Assembly: GCA_003254885.1 (NCBI GenBank) | Contig: QANT01001965.1 | Span: 1 to 42,283 of the forward strand | Source of the DNA: Purshia tridentata | Taxonomy: Eukaryota; Streptophyta; Magnoliopsida; Rosales; Rosaceae | Reading direction: 5' to 3' | Length of the DNA stretch: 42,283 bases | Part shown: in pieces, positions 11,793 to 32,812 of the stretch | Layout: every line of letters starts with the position of its first letter | Position numbering within the stretch: the first letter of the stretch is position 1 | Made by a program: the position numbers and the translations under genes | The notes under the pieces: generated by a model | Told to the model about the DNA's origin: nothing | Seen by the model: only the letters and a program-made list of their open reading frames with translations | The model's database searches: none

Positions 11793-13725
11793 ATGTCATC
11801 GGTGGCTTCCGTTGTTGGGTATCTCATTTCACGTTCGTCCAGAGGCAGAGGCATCCGTACTCCTTTCTTCTTCTCCACCTCCACCAAGGTAATATATACC
11901 AATTCCAGCTGTTCCTTTTGTTCTATTTGTTGTTTGTTGTTGTTGTTGAATTTTGATACATCTTGATTTGGGTTTGACTGCAAAACGGACACAGATGGCT
12001 TCGGAGTACTTTACTTTCGGGCCGTACAAGATTGACAGCAGGGAAGTGTTTTACACCACTCACCTGTCCTTTGCCATGGTCAACCTGCGTCCTGTTGTTC
12101 CTGGTATCTTTCCAACTCTCACACCATTAAAACATAAAAATAAATATAAAGTTACTTCCTTGATGACCCATTTCTCTTTTTTCTTTGCAGGTCATATCCT
12201 TTTCTTTGGTTGAATCAAAATGATGTTTTGGATCAGTCAAGGCATTATTTTACTTATAAAAGTCTGGGAACTTTCATTCTTTTAATGCCTTTTTGTTGCT
12301 TTAGAAATAAGGCCTCCTCACTTGATTAATTCGATCATATTAGTGAGTATACATATCAATTATCAAAGAAAAGGGTTCTCCACTCTGCTATTTCTCTGGC
12401 TTGGTTTGGGTCCAAAACAATCTCTTTGGCACTGAGTGTAAGCAGATAGTATAAGGCTAGTGGTAATACCTGAGCACATGTGCATTTTTTTTTGGGGCCA
12501 TGAAGTGCTGCTTTTTGAGTATAAGAGATTGGCTGGTTTCTCCCCCCACCAAATGGTTATTGGTTAGATTAAGCCTTTTTTGCATGCAACTGTGTGGCCA
12601 AATTATACCCATTTTTAGTGGAATTATAAGCTTAATATAGTCTATTATATAATTTTGGTTGCCTTGACATCATGTACACGTGCTTGTCTGCCCAAGGCGT
12701 GAAGTGAAGCGCTTTGTTGATCTCACTACCGATGAGACTAGTGATCTTTGGATCACAGCGCAAAAGATTGGTAGTCGGCTTGAGAGCTACCACAAAGCAT
12801 CATCACTCACATTTTCAATTCAGGTAAGCATGGAAAACCTTTAATTTTTTGTTTTGGTTTCGAACGATATCAATGATTCTTTGTTTTGCTGGGTTCTTGG
12901 TCAGTTTCTTTTTCCCTTGGAGATCTGTGACAGATATCAATGGTTGACCAAGGGATCACTTAATGCCTTGTTGAATAAGCTGGTTTCTCATTGTTAAAAC
13001 AGAAAGCACGCAAGGGATCTGATAATTTTCACTGTAAATTCTTTTACGTGTTATTGTTACCATTGCTATTTTTTTAAATGGAAGGGTGTACTTAGTTTAC
13101 AACTTTAGAAAGTTATTATATTGTGTAAATTCTTGTTGTGAACTTGCAATCATATTTCAAATCTTTCTGCAAGCTTTTAGGTTTCTTCTCTCCTTGATAT
13201 TATCAAGTGATTATGCTATGGAATGATTATTTGACAGAGGTTTCCACCTGCTCTTTGTGTGGTATTTAATGGGAACGATTTTGAACTATGATGTTTGTTG
13301 AGAGATATTGCATGTCAAGTCTGCATATGAACCTCTGAAATTTCTTTTACTGCATAATATAATGGTTTTGTGTCTTCTTAAGCTAACTGCATCATCATTG
13401 TTTGAACCTTAGGATGGGCCCCAATCAGGACAGACTGTACCCCATGTTCATATCCATATCCTCCCACGGAAAGGTGGTGACTTTGAGAGGAACGATGAGA
13501 TTTATGATGCAGTAAGATTGGGAAATCCATTTTCAGCTTTTCTCAACATTTTAATTCCCTATGTTTCAGTCTTGAGTATTTACTTCTTATATGTCATCAA
13601 TGGTATAGCTGAATGAAAAGGAGAAGGAATTGAAGCAAAAGCTTGACTTAGACGAGGAAAGGAAAGACAGAAGCCTTGAGGAAATGATACAAGAAGCAGA
13701 TGAATACAGAAAGCTGTTCTTGTAG
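11793..13725 (+). CDS. FHIT: FHIT dinucleoside-triphosphatase (HIT family)
   Basis: Exons 11793-11888, 11995-12103, 12191-12193, 12678-12823, 13413-13511 and 13609-13725 join in phase to give 189 residues. The histidine triad HVHIHI is at residues 129-134, after the conserved GPQSGQTVP, and the C terminus is a charged helix. FHIT proteins hydrolyse Ap3A to AMP and ADP through the middle histidine of the triad. The first 32 residues are Ser/Arg-rich and may target an organelle; a second ATG opens exon 2 (residue 33) and would give a cytosolic form. Continuity of the conserved [11 protein letters not shown] requires an unusual arrangement: a 3-base exon followed by an intron with AT-AC borders and U12-type signals. 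Confidence 0.93.
12194..12677 (+). other. Probable U12-type AT-AC intron in FHIT
   Basis: The intron begins ATATCCTTT, the canonical U12 AT-AC donor, and ends GTAC. A U12-like branch sequence TGCCTTGAC places its branch A at 12667, ten bases before the intron end. No AG acceptor restores the conserved reading, while AC at 12676-12677 does so exactly. Confidence 0.8.
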
Positions 13726-14456
13726 AATGTAGATGTTCCTACTATCACTTGCAGGCCATTATGTAATTTACTTCTCTGAATACTTCCAACTTGGATGGTT
13801 TACTATGAACCTATGATTTTAGCTAGATTAGACGAGTCTAAGCATCATGGCTGTGTTTACTTCAATCGGATCCTATCACCGATTGCAAGAGAATCTGTTT
13901 TTCTTTATCATTTGCAAGTTTCCCTAAATGTAGAGAAAATGGCTGACCTTGTATATTATATCATTGGATTGTCAATTAGGAAGATATGAATCTACCCAAT
14001 CAATGATTTTGATCGACTCTTTTAACATATAACATATGATCTAAATTGACCCAAAACTAAGAAAGATGTAATGAATAGTTGAAAAAAATAAAGAGTCGAT
14101 AGATTCACTACATGATTGCATCAATCTTGTCTTTGGATGGAAATTAGCATCTTAATCTTAAAAAAAGGGGAAAGGGAAGAAAATAGAGGTCACTATGGGC
14201 CGTAGCATATTGAAAGCCCAAAATCGAGCTTCAAAATTTGAGGCAATGCCTGTTTTCTTTGGGCCTTTGGGCCGTGGGCGCCAATATCCTCCAAAGAAAT
14301 GGCGGGAGAAGTTAGCATTTTTCTGGTAATTATCTTAATCAAATATTGGCGATATTATTTACAAAACCTTAAAACCTCAAAGCGGAATCCTCCCAACTCC
14401 CTCCACCTCCTGACCTACACTCATCGTCTCAACGGAAAAAGCAGAAAAATCTCAAA
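13726..14456. other. FHIT 3' end and helicase promoter
   Basis: The first part should hold the FHIT 3' untranslated region. The second part carries GGGCC motifs (near 14197, 14260 and 14269) and an E2F-type site. An out-of-frame ATG at 14299 opens a 62-codon frame that overlaps the helicase start; whether it is transcribed is unknown. Confidence 0.5.
14278..14285 (-). promoter_or_regulatory. E2F-type site upstream of the RecQ gene
   Basis: Read on the minus strand the bases are ATTGGCGC, an exact match to the plant E2F consensus WTTSSCSS. The site is about 170 bases before the helicase start codon and beside GGGCC elements. Control by the G1/S machinery is plausible for a DNA helicase. Confidence 0.5.
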
Positions 14457-23010
<8,554 letters not shown>

Positions 23011-23741
23011 TTGGAAAGAAACAAAAAGAAAAAAAAAATTTCAAATTGCTGAAATAGTCGCATGTGAAACGTTGGTTGAAACATGTTTTCTTGGGAGTCA
23101 AAAGTGTGCTATTCTTCCTGTTGACATAGGAGTCAAAAACTGCCACCCCAAGCTTATAATGAACATGAAGTGCAAATGACATCGAATAATTGAACTAAAT
23201 TTTGCGCACTAGTACAATGTCATCGAGTTAGGTATGAAAATGACATATAATGATGAAATTAACAAAGAGTGATCATCATGGCAAAAAAAAAAAAAACGAA
23301 GAGTAATCATATCTTATGATCNAAAAAAAAAAAAAAAAAAAACGAAGAGTAATCATATCTTATGATCACATTATGTGATAGTTATGGTGTCAATTAATAG
23401 TTGGTCATAAATCATAATTGATGTGCAAAAAACACGATAGCAGAGAATCTGATGCAGTCGGCACTACGCAGTGTTAACCAATAAGAATACTAAGGTGCAA
23501 TTGATTCAAGACAAAAACGGTGTCCATTGCATTCTTCCTAGTAAAAGCAGAAGCTGCATATGGAATGGATTATCGTTCCAAAATGAAATTGTAAGTCAGA
23601 AGCAACATGTTAATAAAAAAAATCCTGGGCCCTACCAACATAAAAACAGGAGGGGCCAGATTGTAACCAACGTCTACCTGAGTTAACCTCCTCCTGTCTT
23701 TTCCCAACTCCCACCAAAAAATAAAAATAAAAGTAAAAATG
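23011..23741. other. Convergent spacer, helicase and uniporter 3' ends
   Basis: No gene was recognised. The stretch contains the duplicated poly-A segment with the N and the 3' regions of two convergent genes. Confidence 0.6.
23283..23367. repeat. Poly-A plus 25-bp repeat split by an N
   Basis: Fourteen A's followed by a 25-base word (23297-23321) are repeated after the N at 23322 as twenty A's and the same 25 bases (23343-23367). The 25-base words are identical. This may be an unmerged contig overlap rather than a real repeat. Confidence 0.85.
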
Positions 23742-26234
23742 TTAATCCCTAATATGTAAAGCATCGTCCAGGTCCACATCCAGGCCAAACCTATTCTTAA
23801 TTGAAGCACTGGCATGTAGAGGTATAACGCATTTTCTCTGTAACTCCTTAAACTTTTCGACATCAAAATTATGCCTCTTGAGCAGCTTCCTCTGCCTCCT
23901 GAGAAAGAGCCTCTTCATCAAATCTTGGTAAGAGGGATCCCTTGAAGTGAACAAGAAGTAGGCATAGCCAATTCCTATGCAAGTTGTTGTTGTGAAATAT
24001 GCTAGTGGTTCCACTACATCCCATGAGAAATCCCAATACGTTAGCCGGAAAAAGAGCCCGAGCTGTGTCACAACTACCCCCAGACCCGACCAGAGAATGC
24101 GCCGGACCTGCTTGTGTGCCAGCACATCAATTTCTTCCTTCTTCTCTTGCAGCTTCTTTAGCTCATCCCACATGGGGTCATCTTCAGGGGCCAGAGAAAG
24201 GGGTACTGCTCTTCTAACCAGATCCACAACCTGAACATTGAAGAATCAGTTATTCAGGCATCTAAATAGATAACAATTGTATTTGAGAAAGCTCTCAAGA
24301 CAACAACAACTACAAATGCAACTAGACCCTTTTTAACATTTGCATGAACCAACACTTTTGAGACTCATCCAAAATGGCAATGCAACCTTGCCTCTAAATT
24401 TAATTTTATGATTGTTCCTCCTTTTCCAAAAGCCAATATAAGGAAATACAACAAAGTACCAAAGCAGGTTCCCTTCACAATCTTCTTCACTAAGTCCATC
24501 AGGTGGTATTTTCTTTAGCAAGTTGAAATCATACATATTACATCATCAGATGAGGAGTAAAGCTACGAGAAATCGAAAAATTGACTTACATACATATAAT
24601 TATCATGTTGGAAGTAATTAGGTCAAGATTTGATGGTGAATTACAGAAGCAAAGTAGCTAGCAGAGTAAATAAAATTTTGTTAATTTTTGCCACAAAAAA
24701 AGAAGAAGTAAAATGGCATTTTAGAGACAAAATCATGAAGAATGAGTAATTGAGAAATAAAGTGTGGATAACCAGTAGCCTTGAGATGAGGTCAGAGAAC
24801 AAATCAAGAGTTAATAAGCTAAATTAGGCCAGCAAAGATAACAGAATTAAGCGTTGATAAAGAAAAAACGCAATGCTATATGCACACATCATAAAATTGT
24901 GGAATAGTGTTTTTCAACTCAATCAAAAACAACAAAACATACATACAACTGACACTAATAATGCTATTACTGACACAAATTTAAATGATTCTTCCTAAGT
25001 CCTGGTAACAACCGAACAGAAAGATCCTAATAAATGTGAATCTCTGCCTTAGACTTGACAGTTGAGATGTCTGAACTACATATCAGCAAAAGTATTAAAA
25101 TAAAAGTCCAAATTCACAATGACCAATTAAGAACAATAGAAGCTAAAAGCAACTAGATTTTACCCCAAAAGGAATACCAAAATACCATGTTGCGTGGACT
25201 TGGACGAACTAGAGATCTTCATCACCATGTAAAATGATGAAGGCATAAAAATCGAATAAGAAGCAAAAAAGACAGGTTGCTGGTGTCTACCCTAATTCTG
25301 AAGCCACAGGGAAAAACCTAGGAACCTCATTGTAGTAAGAGATCTATCTAAGCTTTTTCAGGGCATAACTAAGACCTAACAAGGTAGTCATTATCATTAT
25401 CTCATTAAAACCCTTGTGTATCTCCTCCTACTGTTGGTAGTAATTAAAACTGAAGACCCAACATGAAATCTTCAACTGCACTTAATAGTCCCGTGATTAC
25501 AGCATTATAATTTAAAGCATGAGGGAAAAGGTGAGACAATAACAATTGGAGATGGGCCAGACAGAGGACCAGCAAAAGCGAAAGAGGGATAGAGATGTCC
25601 ACCGAACCCTTTTGCCTAAGGGCAAAGGCATCGGTGTTCCTAGTTGACAGTGAAATTTCCTTATCTTATAAGTTTCCAATTGAGAAAGAAGAAGTTGAAG
25701 GAGGTATACCCTATTAGGATGAAGGAGGACCTTGTCACGGAAGAGAAGGATGACACCCGCGTCGTCGAGGACTCGAGCAAAAGCAGCTGCCTCCTCAGGA
25801 GATCTGGCAACACCAATGCTCTGGCAGGCATCAAGAAGGTCAGAATATGGTATGGCCTCTTTGCCTTCAGCACCAAGTTTTGCCTTCAGGGCCTCCACAT
25901 TGACAAGCCTCATCAGCCTCTTGGCCTCTGCAAAAGATATGGATTCTCGTCCACCTCCTCCTCTATTGAACTCTCTTCCTCCATTGACCTCTCCCCCTCC
26001 ATTGATCTCACCAGAAGATGAGAAAGTCCTTCTGGGTAAAAGGGATTGCAATGATGACGAAGATGATGAAATTGAAGGAAAAGTGAACCCACATTCTTCA
26101 TTAGCAAAAGTCCTCAATCCCAAAGCCTGCCAAGCACTTGGGTTGGTACCTGGGGGCTTCCCATGGATGTTGTTACTTACCCCAACTTGTCTCAACACCA
26201 TACCACCACTGCTTGTCCACCATCTCCTCCACAT
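23742..26234 (-). CDS. MCU: Mitochondrial calcium uniporter (MCU family)
   Basis: Exons 26234-25710 and 24230-23742 (minus strand) join at a phase-0 GT-AG intron of 1,479 bases to give 337 residues. The N terminus, rich in Arg, Ser and Trp, looks like a mitochondrial presequence. A soluble domain runs to about residue 195, then a coiled coil (about 198-216) and two membrane segments flanking WDVVEP (245-250). That motif is the MCU pore signature, in which the Asp and Glu carboxylates select calcium. The protein should form the pore of the inner-membrane calcium channel. The start is the ATG at 26234, which opens with MWRRWW; no ATG lies further upstream in frame nearby. A Gly/Glu/Asn-rich low-complexity stretch sits near residues 75-95. 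Plants have several paralogues; which one this is cannot be told. Confidence 0.93.
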
Positions 26235-27994
26235 TCTGTCCAAAAGTTAAAACCACTGATTACGACTACCTCTCTTTCTCTCTATCTACCTCACACACTG
26301 CTTCTTCTACTGCCCATCCATCAATTCGGTTTTTCTGCACTTCCAAATTAAAAGAGATTTGGGAATATCGATTTTGTTTGATCTCACTCAAATAACAAGA
26401 AAGAATCTCACTTGAAAGAAGCCATAGGAGGAGAACACAAACACTAGTTATATAATAAAGAGCCGTAGACGAGGAAAGTGAGGCAAATTCACTGCAACTT
26501 ATAAGGCAACGAAGCAAAGACGGGCCGCCAACTCCGTTGGTTCATATGTTCCCTTATGGAACTAAGAACCTCTTTATTAAATAATTTGTCTTTTTTCTTT
26601 GGAAAAGTCGATAAAAATAGTACAGAGCTTCAATTCAACATTCAACCAAACAGCCTCGGCCTCACCTACACGCACACACGCACGAACACACAAAAAATCA
26701 CACTGAAATAGCGAAATTTTGACCCTTTGACTGCCCCAACCCAAAACCCAAAACCCAAATCGGTTCAAATCGTATTTGATTTGATTTTAATGGGTTCGAT
26801 TGAATTTTATGGAAAGTTGGAGGGTTTGTGTACACTTGTCTTTACGCGTCAGCCAAGAAGTACTGCGTTATCTTCTTCCTATTTGTGGGTACTTGCTCTC
26901 ATCGCGCCGCTTACAAGATACCGACAGTCTCTTTACAACGAACTTTCCTCCTTTTTATTTTAATTACTTTCCCAATTGCCCTGCACGCACGGCTGCATGC
27001 ACTGCTGCACCTTCAATTTTCTGTTTTTCTAATTTTGTTTTCACTCAGAGAAAATAAAAAACGTAAATAGTTAATATTATTATATTACTGATATGATACC
27101 AAACACATTGTTGACCATTTAAATCATAAATATACAAATAGAATGCTGAGTAAAATAAAAACATAAATATCATATCGGTAAAAGATTTGAACTTTCTACT
27201 TCCAAATATAGATCCACATTAAAAGATAGGATTTTGAGAGCATTTGATATTTAAAATTTATATTAACAATGGTAAGTAAATAAAATCAAAAAGTTATGTT
27301 GATTCTTATATATATAATGGGAAATTGAGCATATCAGCAGCCTAATGGGCCTTGCTATGCCTTAAGAAATAAGAACAAGTGAAGGGTAGTTTCTTAAAAC
27401 TTAAAGCGTATATTATCATTATTTGGCCAAAAAATGAGTTGCAGATACAAAATTGTAATTCTCCCCCATTTCATGTCAAATCACATTTCACATTCTGCAA
27501 GAATGAGGAGTTGAGATACTTTTGTTTGAGTAATCTGTGTTAATATTGTGTGCTTACATCCAAAACAACCTCAAGCTTCCCTTCGCAGCTTCTATTGATT
27601 TTGTTTCCAATATAAACCCTAAATACTAAACTCGAAACTCACACCACTTAACCATAAAATTCAAAACAATGTCGTTTAAGACACGTACAGTATCAACGTA
27701 GAAAACATTAGTATATATGATCCTATTAAGTTGATCATATATCCAACATCATGGCATCCAAGCATCAGGGTCATCTCCTGTGAAAAAGTTGAAAACCAAG
27801 CCTGAAATACCACTGAAAGCTGTAATACAAATTTATGCACCATCAGGTACCAAACAAATGCAGCCCATGAAAAATTAATATTGAGAATTATCCACATCTA
27901 ATATTGTTATATTCACCTTTCATATTCAAGAAACAAGAAAGAAAAAAGACATACAACTAATGTACATTGGGCAACCTTTCAAGATATAGTAGGA
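26235..27994. other. Spacer: uniporter promoter and TLC gene 3' end
   Basis: No gene was recognised. The part near 26235 is the promoter and leader of the uniporter gene. The rest is AT-rich, apart from a GC-richer patch around 26720-27010 with only short frames. The last few hundred bases should hold the TLC gene 3' untranslated region. Confidence 0.55.
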
Positions 27995-30865
27995 TCACTG
28001 ACTATGTGTGGCCTTAGAAACAGTTTTAATTAAACCTTTGGCAATCTTCCAAAACCAAAAAAGATTCATTAATGCCAACACGGGAGGCACCAGGAGCAAG
28101 CTGTAAAAGCCCAAAGGGAAAATTGTCGAGACCTGAAACATTGCAAACATAGTAAGTACAAAACTTTGGTAGGTCAGAATCTTAAGTTTTCCTTTTGTTT
28201 CTTACAAGAGAATCTTGAGTTTTCCTGTTAACAGGAAAGATAATAGACTTTTTTTTTTTTCCTTTCTATCAAGCTCTTTCTTTCTAACTATACAGGATTG
28301 ATCAACTCACTTGATCAAAATGGATAAACATGTGGACGAAAAAGAAAATGAACAAAAAAATCCTTGCAACCTGAAAGCACCCAAGCAAAGAAATTGTGTT
28401 AGACCTAATAAATTATTTTAGTTGAAGCAATGAGGTAATTTAAGTTAGACAGCAGACTCCAAAATTATAAAAAATTAGCTGGTCCCATCACAGCCATCGA
28501 ATCTAAAAGACATCAGTGGGCTTAAAAAGAAAGCTCTTTATCTTATAAGATATGTACATACACATACACATCCACAAAAGACCATCTATGTTATGGAACA
28601 TGCTACTTATTCCCAACTTTTTCTTGGAATTTTTTCCCCAACCTAAGTGACACATGATATGCCCACTGACCCTTGAATCAACAATGTGGTAGAGCCCATT
28701 TTGAGAATGCCACCTAAGTTGGGAGAATTGTTCGGAAAATTAGTTGGGCAGTATAGCATTCTCCCTAGGTTATTTATGAATATACGTATTTATAACAAAG
28801 CATGACAGCTGTAAGAAACCAACAATTTGAGTATGATAGACATTACCAACCACCCCAAGAACAATGCTACACCATTGCAGACGTACAGGTTAGAGTTCTT
28901 CCTACCAGCAACATCCAAGTACCTGAGTATGCAATTATAGTCCAGTAATGATGACCAAGAACAGAGGAATTTAGGAATATCTAAATGCTGAACTTACCAT
29001 CTCAAGTTTACGAAGGGAGTTGTACTCTCAGAGAACAGAACCATAAGTATGTAAATCTGCCCTTGACCACTTACAAGGGAGAGAATAATTGAGAACATAG
29101 ATAGTGCATGGTGCAAAACCTAGGGAAAAAAAAGCCCCATAAGGGATAATGACATATAAATGATTATTTACATCAAACAAGCATTATCAGTCAACCTATG
29201 TACTTACATACTCCAGTCCACCTAAAGCAGGAAAATGCCAAAAAATCATGGCCAAGTCTGCCAGAAAATAACCAATAGAGGTCTGCAAAAACCCAAATAA
29301 AGAAATAAAATTAGTTACAACAAGAAGAGAAGTGCCTCCAAATGGTCAAAACTCAAACATATAACAGAGAGCTGTACACTATCCCACACCCAAAAAAATT
29401 GATAGGTAAATTACCCTAATCTTGAAAGAAACAGGAAAAAAAAAAAAAAGAGGAAGAAAAAAGAGCCTCTTATTGATTTCATGATATGATTGGGTCTCAT
29501 TCCTAGGGACATTTGTTATGAGTCTCTTACTGATTGAGAAACTTTTGTCATGCATAGAAATTAACATACAACATGAAGAATAGGGATTGAAATTTTTGAC
29601 ACAACCTGATAACTTAACTCAAACTAATCTTTCATTAACAAGTTCATCATTGGTCTGCGTGTTCAGGTTTAAGTTGGGTCAAACACCAAGCAGAATAATT
29701 GAACATAAGATTTTAATGTTGAGCTGCCCAACCCATGTGAATGTATGTGCACACTCACACATTTTCAAAACATGTGTATACAAAGTAAAATGTAAAATCT
29801 TTCTGCATGAGGCTGGTGTGGGTAGACGCCAACACAAAACGTAAGAGATGTAACTTTTCCCCAAGCTCATTTTTTGATGTACTAGACAAACATATTTGAC
29901 ATTCCATTAGCCTAACATTATCAGAAGCTCAAAAACTATGTTGCAGCAAAGTCAAATCAATTTAAATTTAAACTAGGACACGTTAAATTTGGCTGGACAT
30001 CAACACATTATAGAAATAAACCATGAATTAATGCTTCTTTTTCCATCCGCTTACCCCCAATGTTGTATCTGACAAAAGAGATCTTCTATTAATGATTAGC
30101 TCATCACGATGATCCTCATAAAAAGTGTCTGATAACAGTATAAGGTAAAAAGATGAAAATGCTACAGCAATAGCATGGACAGTCGAGAACCCCCTGTACA
30201 GAGAAAAATTCATCAATACTTATGTTCATGAAGAAAATCAAGAAACTCAAGTTCAGTGTAGTAAAAAACTAGGCACTACAAATGTGATATGCAGAAGATA
30301 TTCACCGGTTGTTCCATTCAACTCTTTCTGCTTTGCTCAGTTTTTGATATCCCTCGAAGCTTTGAAGGCTAATAAGACCTGTTAATTTGTAAACCTTCAA
30401 GAGCGAAATTTTATCAAGTTGAAATTATATTTTAAAAATAAAAATAAAAAAGTAAAGAAAGAAATCATCTTTTTTATAATCACTTTTTGGGATTGAAGTG
30501 AGATTTTAGCAAAAAGAATATAATCATATTACAATGCCAAAATTCATAAGATGCTTGCGTCATTTCATTAAGGATGAAGAAAATAAGCCAAATTTAGTAA
30601 TTTGAAGGGTCATCAAAGAACAATGAAACCCACATATTAGTTTACTTTTGAGAACGTGTTTCAGCTTCTGCTAACCAAGTGGTTTAAAGAAGATTTTCGT
30701 TCCTAATCCGACAGTAAGCACTTAGAGATTGGCACTTACAATTTTGCAGAGAATGATGCCAAAAGTGACACATGCCAGCCAGTGAAATTCTTTGCTAGGG
30801 CTGCTGACATAGCCAGAGATGGATACAAAACCAAGGGGAAAACCCGGAAAAGGAAATCCCACCAT
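27995..30865 (-). CDS. TLC-domain membrane protein (TMEM56-like)
   Basis: Eight exons on the minus strand join in phase: 30865-30740, 30394-30306, 30193-30055, 29282-29208, 29119-28998, 28922-28847, 28370-28311 and 28132-27995. They give 274 residues. The protein is strongly hydrophobic with about six membrane segments. Seen features of the TLC family: RVEWNNRGFSTVHAI, GYFLADLAMIFWHFPALGG, VLHHALSMFSI with its paired histidines, and ESTTPFVNLRWYLDVAG. TLC proteins include ceramide synthases and related membrane proteins; this subgroup (TMEM56-like) has no ceramide synthase signature that I can see, and its reaction is unknown. It should sit in the ER or other endomembranes. No lesion is visible. 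Confidence 0.92.
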
Positions 30866-32812
30866 TCTGCCTTGTTGGATTATACACTTAAACTGCACCA
30901 AAGATATAGTTGGAGATCAAAACCTCCTTCCCATACACAATAAAATGTAAGCAAACTCCTTTTTCTTGATAAAAAAGAAACCAATTTGGCTCTAAGCTTT
31001 TAACTTTGAAAGGATGGAAAGAAAGAACCCTTATAAGAACAACTTACATTAATTTCAATTCAGAGGTCAGGGGAGCTTAGCACTTGGCAGCCAGCAAAAA
31101 TCTTCTTTTGCTTCTTCCAGATATAAATGAAAAGGAAGGAGCCAACCAGTCAAACAAAGACCACAAACAACAGCAACAATAATAATATATGTTAAAAAAC
31201 AAAAAAAGGACCCATATAATATTCTTTGACTACGGATTGAAGGGTTCCACTGAGTAGCTTAAGTCTTGAGTGCTGTGAAGAGATGAGCCATGGATGTTGG
31301 ATTATTGATTGAGTTGCTAGCTCCTGTGCCCGTAATTCTGTATGTTTCTGATTTTTTTTATTCACTATTTCTAATATTGTAACTTTGTAAGATTCTGTGG
31401 CTGTGGTGGGATTTAAAGAAAGAAAAATAGAGAAAAAGGTAGAAAGAAGCAAAGAACCTTTGGCTTTTGCCGTGGCCCGTTTGGTTGTCCACGTCCGAAC
31501 GTTGGGTGTATAGAGTTACAGACAGTTGAGAAGCAAGATGACGCGTTTTGAGTTTGACGTTTTTGTAGACATTTAATTGTTCTATTTATGAACATTACTC
31601 TCTCTTCTCCTCTTCTCCTCTTCTTAACCTATGAGAGGGCCATATTTATTTATTTTTTATTATTACATTTCTCATTTTCCTTTTAGGAAACTCTTTAATT
31701 CTCCCATTTACCTTCATCTAATCTACCTTCAAATTCCTTTTCTTTTTTTTCTTTTTTTACAAATGCAGAAAACTCTACCAACCTACCAACCTAGATTTTA
31801 ATCAAAATATTTATTGACAATTACACCCCCTTAAAGCTACTAAAGCCTTAGAGGTATTAAATCTTACACAATTTATAAAAAATAAGAAAATAAAAAAAGA
31901 GATTAAGAAAACAGACAATAGTCACAATACCAATCATTGCTGTCTTTTTCTTTTTTGTTAAGGGTTTCTTTTAAGTTTTAAACTTCAAATTTAGGTTTGA
32001 TTGACTTTTAAAATAGTAATTAGAAAAGATATATAAGAAAAACCTAAAAAGGTAAAAACCAAACCCTTTCTTACGAAACCCCAAATTTCAAAAGGCTTGA
32101 AAAGGACCCTTTGTTATTTTCTTGGAGGATTGAAAACGACCCTTCTTCATTTATGAGTTTTATAGTCAAATCATCCAAATGGATATGACTACGAAAATAT
32201 TTTATTTTGGGCCCTTTAAAACACATTTTTTTAAGCTATAATCTGAACATTTACGCGAAAATGTTATTCAACACAACCATCTTCCTTACCGTGTAACATA
32301 AAAACATATTCACAGGATCACATGATATGAGAGACAACCAGAAGCTTCACTTCATGAGAAAACTTTGAAAAAAAAAAAGACAACCCTCTTAGCATCTTTC
32401 TTTTCACGTGAGCTTTAAACACCCCCAAGTTCCCAACGGTAGCTTTAACACCTAGCTTTACCCGCACGCATAAAACAACACATTATAAAATTTAATGATG
32501 TTTCTAATCCATGAAGGCATTTGAGATTATGCTTTCGACATGACCATATGTAATATAAAAAAACTTAGCATGCACACGCAACATGTCCCAGCGAAAGACA
32601 AGAAGATTTAAGCAACAAATAAATTTGCTTATTATTAACTTGAGTGTCCACAAGCCGGTAGTTCACGTGATAGATTATAGACAATGGGAAATACAGAACC
32701 AAAGAACCAGAGATGCAAGAAGAACACAATATCTACAAACACTCAGGCTTATTACTGTTTGTCATTCCACCATGTCAGCTAAACAGCATCTCAACATCTT
32801 CGTCATTATCAT
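30866..32812. other. Spacer upstream of the TLC gene
   Basis: No gene was recognised. The first several hundred bases should hold the TLC gene leader (perhaps with a leader intron) and promoter. The remainder is AT-rich with pyrimidine and poly-A tracts, and its far end holds the CBSX3 3' region. Confidence 0.55.

Noticed and set aside
25732..26250. 172-codon open frame on the plus strand
   Set aside because: It lies antisense to uniporter exon 1, whose composition keeps the opposite strand open. The product resembles no family.
26577..27070. Several short overlapping frames on both strands
   Set aside because: They occur in a locally GC-richer promoter patch, none resembles a protein, and none joins to a neighbouring exon.
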